Positions 1 through 6,556 of a DNA stretch of 10,557 bases are shown in pieces. The translations under genes were made by a program, and so were the position numbers. Under the pieces are notes generated by a model. That model was not told the DNA's origin and made no database searches. It worked only from the letters and a program-made list of their open reading frames with translations. Position 1 is the first letter of the stretch. Each line of letters opens with the position of its first letter. The DNA lies in the NCBI GenBank assembly GCA_018224415.1, contig JAGTUZ010000232.1, forward strand, positions 1 through 10,557, given 5' to 3'. This stretch comes from Bacteroidota bacterium (GTDB lineage: Bacteria > Bacteroidota > Ignavibacteria > SZUA-365).

Positions 1-1050
1 AAACGCTTCATGATGTTTTTCTGCTATCTCGGCAGCAGCGCCTCGCTGCTGCTGTTTTTCGTCGACGCCGGAGACGTCTGGGCGGCCCTGCTGCTGTTCA
101 TGGTCGCGAACTTCAGCTTCGTGTCGGCGAATGTCTTCTACGATGCCTTCCTGCCGCATATCGCCACACCGGAGATGCAGGACGTCGTGTCGGGCAAGGG
201 CTATTCCTATGGATATGCCGGAGGCGGACTGCTGTTCATGCTGCAGCTGCTGCTCGTGCAGTTCCACGACCTCTTCGGCATCGGCGAAGCCATGGCCGTG
301 CGCATCGCCCTGGGCAGCGTCGGGCTGTGGTGGGGCGGCTTCGCGATGATCACCTTCGCGCGCCTGCCCGAGCCACGCGTTGCCCCGGACGGACGCGGCG
401 TCGGCGCGCACATCGCCGATGGCGTCAGGCGCATCGTCGAAACGGGAAAAAAGGTCCGATCCCTGCGGCAGATGGGCCTGTTCCTGCTCGCGTTCATGAT
501 ATACAACGACGGCATCCAGACGGTCATCGTCATGGCCACGATATACGGAAGCGGTGAACTCGGGTTCGACACGCTCACACTTATGGGCGCCCTGCTCATG
601 ATCCAGTTCGTCGGCATCGCCGGCGCGCAGCTCTTCGGCATGCTCGCGCTGCGCTTCGGATCAAAAAACATGATCCTCGTCGCGCTCGCCATCTGGACCG
701 GCGTGGTCGTCTACGCCTACTCGATGACACAGCCGATGGAGTTCTGGATTCTCGGCGCCATCGTCGGACTCGTACTCGGCGGCAGCCAGGCGCTCTCCCG
801 TTCGCTGTATAGTCGCATCATCCCTCCCTCCGCTTCGGCCGAATTCTTCGGCTTTTTCTCCGTGTTCGAAAAGTTCAGCGCGATCTGGGGACCTATCGCC
901 TTCGCGATCATCCGGCAGGCGACCGGCAGCGCGCGACTGAGCATCATCTCCCTTGTCGTCTTCTTCGTGCTGGGCGCACTGCTGCTCTCCTTCGTGCGTC
1001 TGCGCGATGCCGAGCGCGAGAAGGACGAACTCGAACGCGCACTCGGATAA
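1..1050 (+). CDS. UMF1-family MFS transporter, 3' part (5' end outside window)
   Basis: The reading frame is open from base 1 to a TAA at 1048-1050, so this is the last 349 residues of a longer protein; the ATG at 10 is probably internal. The protein is almost entirely hydrophobic helices, about nine, separated by short charged loops. One long basic cytoplasmic loop (around residues 120-155, after LPEPR) fits the central loop between the two halves of a major facilitator. The segment NVFYDAFLPHIA followed by VSGKGYSYGYAGGG matches the conserved region of UMF1/Atg22-like permeases (YNAFLP...VSGxGxxxGYxGG), usually about 430-470 residues, so roughly 80-120 residues are missing. It should export or import a small solute across the inner membrane; the substrate is not known. 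A conserved GGSQALSRSLYSRIIP motif in the second half is also typical of the family. It converges with the next gene, leaving only 14 bases, with no terminator visible. Confidence 0.85.
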   Translation, partial: KRFMMFFCYLGSSASLLLFFVDAGDVWAALLLFMVANFSFVSANVFYDAFLPHIATPEMQDVVSGKGYSYGYAGGGLLFMLQLLLVQFHDLFGIGEAMAVRIALGSVGLWWGGFAMITFARLPEPRVAPDGRGVGAHIADGVRRIVETGKKVRSLRQMGLFLLAFMIYNDGIQTVIVMATIYGSGELGFDTLTLMGALLMIQFVGIAGAQLFGMLALRFGSKNMILVALAIWTGVVVYAYSMTQPMEFWILGAIVGLVLGGSQALSRSLYSRIIPPSASAEFFGFFSVFEKFSAIWGPIAFAIIRQATGSARLSIISLVVFFVLGALLLSFVRLRDAEREKDELERALG

Positions 1051-1064
1051 CTCTCCCGATCACT

Positions 1065-3527
1065 TCATTGCCATAGCGCCGCCAGCGTACCGTCAGCGTG
1101 TGTCTGCCACGGCGTCCACGCCAGCGCGAGCGGCGCCACCGCGATGTCGGACTTGCGTGGTGCGACCCTGATTTCCTCGATGGCGAGCGACCCTGCATCC
1201 ATTGCCTGCACTCCTCCGGCATCAACGCGGAACTGGTCTTCGAGCACAAGCAGTTCCTGTTGCGAGGCGGAGAGATCCGCCCTGGCGCGGGCGATGTCGC
1301 CCCGTTCGCCCGACGCGCGTCCCACCCGCGATGCCGTGCGCCGCACGGCGCTTGCGGCGGAAACACGACGGCCGAACAGCGCGCCGAGCAGCGTGGTGCC
1401 AACGTCCACCGCGGCAGCCATGCCCTGATCGCGGTACTGCGCCTCCTCACGCGCGACACGCTGTTCCGCCTTGCGGATGCGTTCCTGCACGCGGCTGAAT
1501 TTCGTCAGGTATCTCTCACGCAGCTTCTCCATCTCTGCGTCCCGCCGCTCGTGAAGCATTTCGGAAAGACGGATACGGAACTCCCGTTCTCCCTCGTCCG
1601 GGGCCGACATCGCCTTGAGTTCCGCACACTGGTACACCGTGGCAGCTTCGTGTTCGTACAGCCAGGCGGAGAAGGATTTCTCCCAGGCCCGCAACCGCTT
1701 CCCGTCTCCCAGCGCGGAAGGCAGTGGCGCGAAGGCTGCGCTGATTCCTGCGGGTTCGTCCTGGTCGAGCGGCAGCGCGTCCGCCTGCAGGGCCCGATCC
1801 CAGTCGGGATCTCCCTCGTCGGGTATCGTCACAAGCAGGGTGCGCTCGCGCCAGACGTCGAGTCCCGAACGGGCATGGACGAAATGCAACCGCGCTTCCG
1901 TATGCAGTTGCGGACGCCAGGTGATGGCTCCGTCCCCTTCCGCAGGTGGAAGGAAGCGTTCCGGCATTCCTCCCGGCAGCACCGGCCGGGCGCCAGTCTG
2001 GAAACCGGGGACCTGTGCCTCCGTATGGACGGATTCCGTCCCTGCCGGGGCACTGTCCCCGGATGTGGCAACCGTTCCCGCAGTTACACCTGCGATCGTC
2101 GATGTTGCGGTTTCCGCAACCTCCCGCGTCGCCATGAGCGTGGCGATCTGGTCGCGGGTGAGTGGACCGCGGAGATAGGACATGGCCCAGCGCGTCTCGA
2201 ACAGCACCGGCGCATCGTCATGCACATTGTTCATGAGAAACACCCGTTTGCCCAGTCCCGACAGCGTGGCGTCGAGCGTCGCACGGTCGAAGGCCTTGCC
2301 GGCCGCGGCGGTGGCGCCTTCGAGTCCGTCGAGCACGCGCAGCTTGTCGCGTTCGGTCTGCAGGCGGCCGATGAACCATGTGCCGGTGTTGCCCAGTCCC
2401 TTGTAGTCGAGATCCACCGGATTCTGCGTCGCAAGCACGCATCCCACGCCAAAGGCACGGGCCTGCTTGAGCAGTGTGAGCATGGGCTGTTTGGAGGGTG
2501 GATTGGCTGTAGGAGGGAAGTATCCGAATATCTCGTCCATGTAGAACATGGCCCGCAGACTCGACGTGCCTGACTGCCGGCGCATCCAACCGAGCAGTTC
2601 GTTGAGCACGATGGTGACAAAAAACATACGTTCGGCGTCGGAGAGATGGGCGATGGAGAGAATGGCCACGCGCGGGAGTCCCTCCGGTGTGTACAGCAGC
2701 GCGCCGATATCGAGCGGATCGCCTTCCATCCACGCGGCGAAGCCCGGCGAGGCCAGCACGTTGTTGAGCTGCATTGCCAGCGCGCGGCGCTCCTTTTCCG
2801 GGTAGAAGGATTCGAGGTCAAAGACGCCCAGCTGGGTGAAGGGCGGCGAGAGAATCGCACGGATGACGTCGGCGATGCCGAGGTCGCGGCCCTGTCGCCA
2901 TTCCGTATCGAGAATATTCGAGAGAAGGATGTGCTCGCGGCTCTGCAGCGGATCGGCGTCGATGCCCAGCAGCGCCAGCAGTCCCGACACCGTGGAAAGG
3001 ATGCGTTCGCGCATAGCGTCGGCGTCCTCGCGCTGCGCTTCTGCCGGGGCCGAGAAGGAACGCAGCACCGACAGCGGTAGTCCCGCGCTGCTGCCCGGCG
3101 TGTAAATCGCCATGTCCGTTGCCGCACGCAGCCGCGCGATGCGCGTGCCGTCCTGTCCCCAGCCGGCAAGGCCCTGTTTCCAGTTCTCCGCCGTGGCCGC
3201 CGCGAAGGCGTCGGCGGTCATGCCCTTGCGCGCCGCCTCGGCCTCGTCGATCCAAGGCCGGAAGTCCTGCGCCCGCAATTCCGGGAAGGTCAGCAGCAGG
3301 TTGCCGATATCCCCTTTCGGATCGATGACCAGGGCCGGGATGCCGTCGATGGCCGCCTCCTCCAACAAACCGAGGCAGAGGCCGGTCTTGCCGCTGCCTG
3401 TCATGCCCACGCACAGCGCGTGCGTGGTGAGGTCCTTGGCATCATAGAGCAACAACGGTCCCTCCGCGCCGTCGGCGGCTTTCACCTTTCCAAGATAAAA
3501 CAATCCGAGTTTCTCATATTCCTCCAT
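1065..3527 (-). CDS. HerA/FtsK-like P-loop ATPase with C-terminal coiled coil
   Basis: From the ATG at 3527 this gives 820 residues. The Walker A GMTGSGKT is at about 41-48. ALVIDPKGD follows at about 66. A hydrophobic strand ending in MFYMDE (Walker B, D331/E332) is followed by a sensor-like LATQNPVDLDYKG and FIGRLQTERDK. This order is that of HerA/VirB4/FtsK-type translocases (helicase HerA central domain). A low-complexity Ala/Thr/Gly linker (about 470-530) separates the motor from a C-terminal region with a highly charged coiled coil (about 645-700) and a short hydrophobic stretch (AAAVDVGTTLLGALFG). Such proteins are often annotated only as 'ATP-binding protein'; the substrate, DNA or otherwise, is unknown, and no NurA nuclease is nearby. 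An ATG at 3560 would add 11 residues, but it falls on the predicted -10 box. The ATG at 3527 instead has AGAGGA seven bases upstream, so I chose it. It appears monocistronic. Confidence 0.85.
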   Translation of the reverse strand: MEEYEKLGLFYLGKVKAADGAEGPLLLYDAKDLTTHALCVGMTGSGKTGLCLGLLEEAAIDGIPALVIDPKGDIGNLLLTFPELRAQDFRPWIDEAEAARKGMTADAFAAATAENWKQGLAGWGQDGTRIARLRAATDMAIYTPGSSAGLPLSVLRSFSAPAEAQREDADAMRERILSTVSGLLALLGIDADPLQSREHILLSNILDTEWRQGRDLGIADVIRAILSPPFTQLGVFDLESFYPEKERRALAMQLNNVLASPGFAAWMEGDPLDIGALLYTPEGLPRVAILSIAHLSDAERMFFVTIVLNELLGWMRRQSGTSSLRAMFYMDEIFGYFPPTANPPSKQPMLTLLKQARAFGVGCVLATQNPVDLDYKGLGNTGTWFIGRLQTERDKLRVLDGLEGATAAAGKAFDRATLDATLSGLGKRVFLMNNVHDDAPVLFETRWAMSYLRGPLTRDQIATLMATREVAETATSTIAGVTAGTVATSGDSAPAGTESVHTEAQVPGFQTGARPVLPGGMPERFLPPAEGDGAITWRPQLHTEARLHFVHARSGLDVWRERTLLVTIPDEGDPDWDRALQADALPLDQDEPAGISAAFAPLPSALGDGKRLRAWEKSFSAWLYEHEAATVYQCAELKAMSAPDEGEREFRIRLSEMLHERRDAEMEKLRERYLTKFSRVQERIRKAEQRVAREEAQYRDQGMAAAVDVGTTLLGALFGRRVSAASAVRRTASRVGRASGERGDIARARADLSASQQELLVLEDQFRVDAGGVQAMDAGSLAIEEIRVAPRKSDIAVAPLALAWTPWQTHADGTLAALWQ

Positions 3528-3558
3528 CGCGGCATCCTCTGGTTCAACGGAAGAGTGC

Positions 3559-3587
3559 ATTCTAGCGCAATCGCCCGGAATTCACAA
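3559..3587 (-). promoter_or_regulatory. Sigma-70-type promoter of the HerA-like ATPase gene
   Basis: Read on the minus strand, TTGTGA (3587-3582) and TAGAAT (3564-3559) are separated by exactly 17 bases. Transcription would start near 3552, leaving a leader of about 25 bases with AGAGGA before the ATG at 3527. It matches the consensus at 4/6 and 5/6 positions. No experimental support; inference from sequence only. Confidence 0.5.
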
Positions 3588-3606
3588 ATCCGTCGGACAT
3601 CTCCGC

Positions 3607-3640
3607 TGGAATATCCGGACCTCGCGACCGGGATATTCCA
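3607..3640. repeat. 10-bp perfect inverted repeat, 14-base spacer
   Basis: TGGAATATCC (3607-3616) and GGATATTCCA (3631-3640) are exact reverse complements around a spacer that contains the palindrome TCGCGA. The repeat sits between the end of the large minus-strand operon and the promoter of the HerA-like gene, ending 20 bases upstream of that gene's -35 box. It lacks a T tract on either strand, so it is not a typical intrinsic terminator. An operator for the ATPase gene or a transcript-end hairpin are both possible. Confidence 0.45.
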
Positions 3641-3643
3641 CTG

Positions 3644-3736
3644 TCACCCAAGTCCCCCCTTCGCGGCTTCGAGAAAATGGCGTCCAACAAAGCCGGACGC
3701 CCCGGTAACGACGATGCCCGGCAGGGACGGGTCCAT
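3644..3736 (-). pseudogene. N-terminal remnant of an NAD-dependent epimerase/dehydratase
   Basis: A 30-codon frame starts at ATG 3736 and ends at TGA 3644-3646. It encodes IVVTGASGFVGRHFLEAAK at residues 8-26. This is the first beta strand, the glycine-rich GxxGxxG nucleotide loop and the first helix of the Rossmann fold of extended short-chain dehydrogenases (epimerases/dehydratases, normally about 300 residues). Nothing further of the fold follows in any frame. Past a run of six G (minus strand) at 3659-3654, one alternative frame stops after about 24 codons and the other runs into the HerA-like promoter. It lies 19 bases after the stop of the membrane-protein gene, with no clear ribosome site. 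I read it as a degraded or truncated last gene of the operon; a translated micro-protein is less likely. The match is to a motif, not a database hit. Confidence 0.6.
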
Positions 3737-3755
3737 GTGCTATTGTTGCATAGTT

Positions 3756-4235
3756 TCACCCATGTTGGATAGGACGCGTACGGCGCGGCGGGAAGCTGCC
3801 TGCCGCCCGTGCGAGCAGGGCCACCGTGATGGCCATCGCGCCATCAGCCAATCCGGAGAGAAAAACGATCCACACCGGAGCAAAAAAGAAATGATACGCG
3901 AGCAGGAATACCGCGGCAACGCTTTTGACGATGATGATGAATGGGATCAGCACGGGTCGCGTTTCCTCGCGCAGCGCAGCCTTGACATACAACGCTGCCA
4001 TGAGCATGTGGAACACTCCTCCCTGCGCAGGGAAGAACGGTTCCGTGACGGGTTTCCAGCCCGCCCAGTCGATCAGGAATACGGGCTGCAGCAGCAGCCC
4101 GAGACCTGTGAGGAACGAGTGCAGCGCGACACCATGAAGCACGAGCGAGAGCAGGCGCGAGACGCGCCTGGCGCGTTCGTCAGGCCCCACGTCGCCGGCC
4201 CCAACCGCCGAGACGGAATCCGTGTCCTCGTCCAC
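3756..4235 (-). CDS. Small four-helix integral membrane protein, unknown function
   Basis: 159 residues if read from the GTG at 4235. Hydrophobic segments lie at about 28-50, 72-88, 95-117 and 120-143, with a basic C-terminal tail (PPRRTRPIQHG), so four transmembrane helices are likely. Conserved-looking features are FFPAQGGVFHMLMAALY before and in helix 2, and SGLADGAMAI in helix 4. I do not recognise a named family with confidence; it resembles four-helix DoxX/DUF-type proteins in general layout. The start is uncertain. GTG 4235 has AAGG eight bases upstream but makes the gene overlap the preceding one by 56 bases. GTG 4190 overlaps by only 11 and loses 15 acidic residues, giving 144 residues. 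Either way it is translationally coupled to the operon that begins near 7117, and it is its last intact gene. Confidence 0.7.
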   Translation of the reverse strand: MDEDTDSVSAVGAGDVGPDERARRVSRLLSLVLHGVALHSFLTGLGLLLQPVFLIDWAGWKPVTEPFFPAQGGVFHMLMAALYVKAALREETRPVLIPFIIIVKSVAAVFLLAYHFFFAPVWIVFLSGLADGAMAITVALLARAAGSFPPRRTRPIQHG

Positions 4236-4473
4236 GACCAGCGCCTTGGCTGTACCCAGCGTCCTGGCTTAAACCAGCGTCCTGGCCAAGTCCTCGGCCA
4301 CGTCCGCGACCGAAGCCGCGTCCCCGACCGAAGCCACGTCCCCGACCGAAGCCGAAGAAACGTCTGTCATTGGCATGTTCGTCTGTTTCCGTCGTGTTTT
4401 CCGCGCACGGCCCACGCCGTCCGCCGGTCCCGATTCCCTTCCCTTCCGGTCCTGTCCTGTCAAATCCTGGCAT
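4180..4473 (-). CDS. DUF5320-like small Gly/Arg-rich protein
   Basis: 97 residues. The N-terminus MPGFDRTGPEGKGIGTGG...GPCA matches the signature of DUF5320 proteins (MPxxDGTGPxGxGPxTGxxxGxC), including the single cysteine (C23). After a short polar region the protein consists of hexapeptide repeats: FGRGRG-type units at about 41-61, then LGQDAG, LSQDAG and YSQGAG, then a GRGRGHG...WGRRRGA tail. The start is well set, since GGAGGA lies four bases upstream of the ATG and 18 bases separate it from the preceding stop. DUF5320 genes are commonly found beside NifX/MTH1175-like proteins and ferredoxin-containing MinD ATPases, as here; their biochemical role is unknown. The usual C-terminal coiled coil seems to be replaced by the RG repeats, which could bind RNA or anionic partners (inference). 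Confidence 0.75.
   Translation of the reverse strand: MPGFDRTGPEGKGIGTGGRRGPCAENTTETDEHANDRRFFGFGRGRGFGRGRGFGRGRGRGLGQDAGLSQDAGYSQGAGRGRGHGFRLGGWGRRRGA
4239..4354. repeat. 18-bp tandem repeats inside the DUF5320-like gene
   Basis: Three near-identical 18-base copies (cgtccccgaccgaagccg and variants) run 4301-4318, 4319-4336 and 4337-4354. A second, more diverged set starting cagcgtcctggc lies at 4239-4256, 4257-4274 and 4275-4292. The period of 18 keeps the reading frame and gives the hexapeptides FGRGRG and xxQDAG. Copy number could vary between strains by slippage without breaking the protein. Confidence 0.8.
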
Positions 4474-4477
4474 GTCG

Positions 4478-4483
4478 TCCTCC
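4478..4483 (-). promoter_or_regulatory. Ribosome binding site of the DUF5320-like gene
   Basis: GGAGGA on the minus strand, four bases before the ATG at 4473. It is the strongest internal ribosome site in the operon, which otherwise relies on overlapping ATGA junctions. This suggests the small protein is made at a higher rate than its neighbours. Confidence 0.6.
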
Positions 4484-4491
4484 GATGAAGG

Positions 4492-4827
4492 TTATGAGTG
4501 TTTCTGTTGATTGAGTGAATAGTGATCCCACGCGTCCTTGACCGTTCGCGCGTGTTCAGGATTGATCACGGTGATGCGCGCGGCCTGCAGCGCGCCTTCT
4601 GCTTTTGGACCCACACGTCCGGTAATAATCACCTGCACACCGGCGCCGACGAGCAGCTGCACGGTCGCGGGCCCGGCGCCGTGTCCGGCGTCGAGATTCG
4701 TGGCGTTGTCGAGATAGCGGGTCTGGCCGCTTTCCTCGTCGACGAGAAAGAATCCGTGCGCCCGGCCAAAGCGCTCGTCGATGGGAGAATCCCAGCCGTT
4801 GCCCGTGGATGAAATCGCGATGGTCAT
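4492..4827 (-). CDS. NifX/MTH1175-like Fe-Mo-cofactor-binding-fold protein
   Basis: 111 residues, the usual size for single-domain members of the dinitrogenase iron-molybdenum cofactor biosynthesis family (Nitro_FeMo-Co, PF02579). Recognisable segments are MTIAISSTGNGWDSPIDERFGRA at the start, FFLVD (26-30), GHGAGPATVQLLVGAGV (48-64) and VIITGRVGPKAEGAL (66-80), the ribonuclease-H-like core of the family. The protein has no cysteine, so any metal-sulfur cluster would be held non-covalently, as in the orange protein of Desulfovibrio. It has no nif neighbours, so nitrogen fixation is not implied. The start overlaps the preceding stop (ATGA, 4824-4827), showing translational coupling to the ATPase gene. 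Probable role: soluble carrier or scaffold for a metal-sulfur cofactor acted on by the two ATPases (inference). Confidence 0.88.
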   Translation of the reverse strand: MTIAISSTGNGWDSPIDERFGRAHGFFLVDEESGQTRYLDNATNLDAGHGAGPATVQLLVGAGVQVIITGRVGPKAEGALQAARITVINPEHARTVKDAWDHYSLNQQKHS

Positions 4828-5705
4828 TGTGATGCTCCGTTTCGTTGATAGTGTTCCCAGACGCGCCGCAGCGCGTTGGTGATACCCTCGTCTCCCATTT
4901 CCAGCAGTGTGCGTCCCTGCCGCAGGGACTCGGGAAAGACATCCGACCAGGCGAACTCCTCGAGCACCGGCACGCCGGCATCGGCGCAGAGCTGGCGGAT
5001 GTCATCGCGCACGTCGTCGTCGAGGTTTGCCTTGTTGATGATGCAGGAGGCCTTCAGCCCGAAATGCCGCAGCAGTTCGAGCATGCGCTCCAGATCGTGT
5101 TGTCCCGCCCGGGTCGCCTCGGTGACAAGCAGCACCTCCGTTGCGCCGGAGAGCGCGGAGATGGCCGGACAGCCAATTCCCGGAGGACCGTCGACGATGA
5201 TGAATTCCCTGTGTTCTTCCGCCGCGAGCGTGGCCGCCTGTTTTTTCACCCGCGCGACAAGCTTGCCGGAATTCTCCTGGCCGATGCCGAGGTCGGCATG
5301 CACCATGGACTGCCCGAAGCGGGATTCGGAGACATAGCTCATTCCCGTCACACGCGGGTGCATGGTGATGCGTCCTTCCGGGCAGACGTGACTGCAGATG
5401 CCACAGCCTTCGCAGGAGAGATGGTCAACGACGAACATGCCATCGCGGTACTGTATCGCCGACCAGGCGCAGGCGTTGGCGCAAAGTCCGCACTGGCTGC
5501 AGCCGCGCGAATCGATCATCGGCAGCATGCCGCCGACGAAGCGCTCCTCGCTGCGCTGCTGCGGACGCAGCAGCAGGTGCAGGTTGGCCGCATCCACATC
5601 GCAGTCCGCCACCACCGCGCGGTCGCCCGCGAGCTGGCCGAGCGCGGCGGTGAAGGTCGTCTTGCCCGTGCCCCCCTTTCCGCTCATGACCACGATCTCT
5701 TTCAT
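4824..5705 (-). CDS. MinD/Mrp-type ATPase with inserted 2x[4Fe-4S] ferredoxin domain (second copy)
   Basis: 293 residues. The deviant Walker A KGGTGKTT (10-17) with the signature lysine places it in the MinD/ParA/Mrp group. DCDVDAAN (34-41) and VDGPPGIGCP (171-180) are the switch I and Walker B/switch II regions. A bacterial-type ferredoxin is inserted after the first third: CSQCGLCANAC gives C69, C72, C75, C79, and CEGCGICSHVCP gives C98, C101, C104, C108, enough for two [4Fe-4S] clusters. Family members of this build (such as Desulfovibrio DVU2103/DVU2104) occur in pairs with a NifX-like protein. The start overlaps the stop of the preceding paralogue (ATGA, 5702-5705), and its own stop overlaps the NifX-like start. 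Cytoplasmic; it likely couples ATP-driven dimerisation to electron or cluster transfer (inference). Confidence 0.92.
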   Translation of the reverse strand: MKEIVVMSGKGGTGKTTFTAALGQLAGDRAVVADCDVDAANLHLLLRPQQRSEERFVGGMLPMIDSRGCSQCGLCANACAWSAIQYRDGMFVVDHLSCEGCGICSHVCPEGRITMHPRVTGMSYVSESRFGQSMVHADLGIGQENSGKLVARVKKQAATLAAEEHREFIIVDGPPGIGCPAISALSGATEVLLVTEATRAGQHDLERMLELLRHFGLKASCIINKANLDDDVRDDIRQLCADAGVPVLEEFAWSDVFPESLRQGRTLLEMGDEGITNALRRVWEHYQRNGASQ

Positions 5706-6556
5706 GCCCGCACCTCCTCGGCATGGAGAATGCCATCGAGAATCCGTTCGAACAGGGGCAGCGTTTCGGGCAGAGCCTCGGGAAGCAGATGTCCCCGTGC
5801 GCAGCTGCGCGCGATGTCCTCGCGATAGGGAATCTCCGCGAGCAAACGGATTCCCTCCCGTGCGCAGTACTCGTGCAGCGAATCGTCATGCGGTACCGCC
5901 TTATTGATGACAACCACGAAGGCCTGGTGGAGCTTGCGCATGGTGCGGACCATCAGGTCGAGGTCATGGAGGCCGAAGGGCGTGGACTCCGCCACGAGCA
6001 CCGTAAGGTCGGCCGAGCGCACCGCCTCGACGGCGGGACACGCCGTGCCCGGAGGCGCGTCGAGCAGCACATGCCCGAGTGCGTCCCGCGCATGGGATTT
6101 CAGGGCGCGGATCAGCGATGGAGCGTCCGTTGCACCGATGTCGAGGCGTCCGCTGTACAGTCGAAGGCGCCCCGCCTCCCGGTATTCCACTACGCCGATA
6201 CTTTTCTTTCCCGAAATGATGGCGCCTTCCGGACAGAGGGCGAGGCAGCCGTTGCAGCTCTTGCAGAGTTCGGGGAAGACCAGCACCTGGTCGGGCAGCA
6301 CGAGTAGCGCATGATAGGCGCAGACGCGCTGGCAGAGACCGCAGTGGGTGCAGAACTCCTCCTCGATGACGGGAATCATCCCCGTGACCAGCTCGCTGTT
6401 CACGAGCTGCGCGTCGAAGAAGAGATGGGCGTTGGGTTCCTCCACGTCCAGATCCAGGAGCAGCGTATCCGATTCCCGCGAGAGCAGCCAGGCGAGCGAT
6501 GTCGCCACGAGCGTCTTGCCCGTCCCGCCCTTTCCGCTGGCGACGGCGATGGTCAT
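5702..6556 (-). CDS. MinD/Mrp-type ATPase with inserted 2x[4Fe-4S] ferredoxin domain (first copy)
   Basis: 284 residues, paralogous to the next gene. The deviant Walker A is KGGTGKT (9-15), DLDVEEPNAH is at 35-44 and LDAPPGTACP at 165-174. The ferredoxin insert has CTHCGLCQRVC (C69, C72, C75, C79) and CKSCNGCLALCP (C98, C101, C104, C108), at exactly the same residue numbers as in the second copy. VVVINKA (215-221) is the usual specificity strand of the fold. Compared with its partner it has Leu instead of Thr after GKT and DAPPGTA instead of DGPPGIG, so the two are diverged, not recent duplicates, and may form a heterodimer (inference). The start overlaps the stop of the DUF134 gene by four bases (ATGA, 6553-6556). 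Confidence 0.92.
   Translation of the reverse strand: MTIAVASGKGGTGKTLVATSLAWLLSRESDTLLLDLDVEEPNAHLFFDAQLVNSELVTGMIPVIEEEFCTHCGLCQRVCAYHALLVLPDQVLVFPELCKSCNGCLALCPEGAIISGKKSIGVVEYREAGRLRLYSGRLDIGATDAPSLIRALKSHARDALGHVLLDAPPGTACPAVEAVRSADLTVLVAESTPFGLHDLDLMVRTMRKLHQAFVVVINKAVPHDDSLHEYCAREGIRLLAEIPYREDIARSCARGHLLPEALPETLPLFERILDGILHAEEVRA

Noticed and set aside
1109..1120. GGCGT-cc-ACGCC hairpin as terminator of the transporter gene
   Set aside because: Short stem, two-base loop, no T tract, and inside the coding region of the convergent gene.
1098..2573. Long plus-strand frame (491 codons) opposite the HerA-like ATPase
   Set aside because: It has no recognisable motif and lies entirely antisense to a gene with complete ATPase motifs; it is a by-product of high GC content.
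4180..4473. 18-bp repeats as a CRISPR or mobile-element array
   Set aside because: Repeats are contiguous without spacers and keep the frame of a coding sequence.
3420..4514. Long plus-strand frame (364 codons) across the HerA-like start and operon end
   Set aside because: Rich in Arg/His/Pro with low-complexity repeats, antisense to three supported minus-strand genes, no ribosome site.
4845..5828. Plus-strand frame (327 codons) opposite the ferredoxin-ATPases
   Set aside because: Antisense shadow; the minus strand shows conserved Walker and Cys motifs.
4492..6556. Nitrogen fixation locus
   Set aside because: The NifX-like fold and ferredoxin-ATPases occur widely outside nitrogen fixers; no nifHDK, nifB or nifE/N is present.
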